Assembly (NCBI GenBank): GCA_031552535.1
Contig: JAVBMJ010000015.1
Coordinates: 1-12,578 of the forward strand
Origin: JAVBMJ01 sp031552535
GTDB lineage: Bacteria > Bacteroidota > Bacteroidia > Bacteroidales > Rikenellaceae
Reading direction: 5' to 3'
DNA: 12,578 nt
Shown: piece by piece, positions 12,500-12,578 of the stretch
Layout: each line of letters opens with the position of its first letter
Numbering within the stretch: the first letter of the stretch is position 1
Made by a program: the position numbers and the translations under genes
Notes under the pieces: model-generated
Seen by the model: the letters and a program-made list of their open reading frames with translations, nothing else
What the model was told of the DNA's origin: nothing
Database searches by the model: none

Positions 12500-12578
12500 A
12501 TGACAGAGCAGGAACGATTTGCACGGATGTTTTTAGCCGAATGGCTTGTGGATAATTTCGAGGTTGTGCGGTTTGAGG
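12500..12578 (+). CDS. 5' part of an unidentified gene, possibly a transposase
   Basis: ATG 12500 opens a frame of 26 codons that is still open at the window edge. It begins MTEQERFARMFLAEWLVDNF and I do not recognise a family from this fragment. Position next to a likely insertion-sequence end and the hairpin-guarded start suggest the first gene of a mobile element. It could also be an ordinary gene beside the inverted repeat. Confidence 0.5.
   Translation, partial: MTEQERFARMFLAEWLVDNFEVVRFE

Larger units (their letters stand above)
12438..12578 (+). mobile_element. Possible left end of an insertion sequence
   Basis: The GGGCTCAGTCTGAAAAGTAG sequence next to the perfect inverted repeat resembles a terminal repeat, and is followed within 65 bases by a hairpin-guarded start codon and an open frame. 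The right end and most of the gene are outside the window, so neither family nor true boundaries can be given. Confidence 0.35.

Noticed and set aside
1..12578. CRISPR array or a defence gene cluster
   Set aside because: No regularly spaced direct repeats with unique spacers, and no nuclease, methylase, toxin or other defence-type gene among the readable frames.

Overview
The window is chromosomal DNA of a Bacteroidota bacterium, most likely order Bacteroidales. A Rikenellaceae/Alistipes-like source is my guess from the roughly 50% GC and the gene content. The strongest clue is the promoters: most genes are preceded by the Bacteroidota -7 box TAnnTTTG, in several cases with a TTG about 19-20 bases further up, and Shine-Dalgarno sites are mostly absent. 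Family-specific markers agree: a DUF4924 protein, a DUF6515-type protein and a pyrophosphate-type phosphofructokinase.

Layout. 1-1075: decayed insertion sequence with a zinc-ribbon, IS256/MULE-type transposase broken by several frameshifts and stops. 1092-1147: large inverted repeat. 1180-2344: two minus-strand stress/redox genes, an Ohr-type peroxidase with a striking palindrome on its promoter and a pyridoxamine-phosphate-oxidase-fold flavoprotein. 2516-7173: a plus-strand run of pfp (glycolysis), a terminator, an alkyltransferase-like DNA repair protein with Ala in place of the reactive Cys, a DUF4924 protein, pdxB (vitamin B6 synthesis, TTG start) and pyrD (pyrimidine synthesis). 7247-10058: two separately transcribed minus-strand genes, a soluble PAS-PAS hybrid histidine kinase whose receiver lacks its phospho-acceptor Asp, and an exported proline-rich DUF6515-type protein. 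10195-11909: engB/ysxC (ribosome assembly GTPase) and prs (PRPP synthase). 11910-12302: a palindrome-rich spacer, tRNA-Gln(CUG) and its terminator. 12372-12578: a perfect 30-bp inverted repeat, then what looks like the left end of another insertion sequence, whose first gene runs off the window.

Most genes are housekeeping. pyrD and prs both serve pyrimidine nucleotide synthesis (prs makes the PRPP that orotate consumes), but they are not in one operon. Transcription seems to be in short units, each with its own -7 box; only DUF4924-pdxB (40-base gap) looks like a likely operon. I did not find a convincing new multi-gene system. The items most worth a second look are the degenerate receiver of the hybrid kinase, the palindrome overlapping the ohr promoter, the Cys in the catalytic loop of the class 2 PyrD, the Cys-less alkyltransferase homologue, and the hairpins at the right-hand element.
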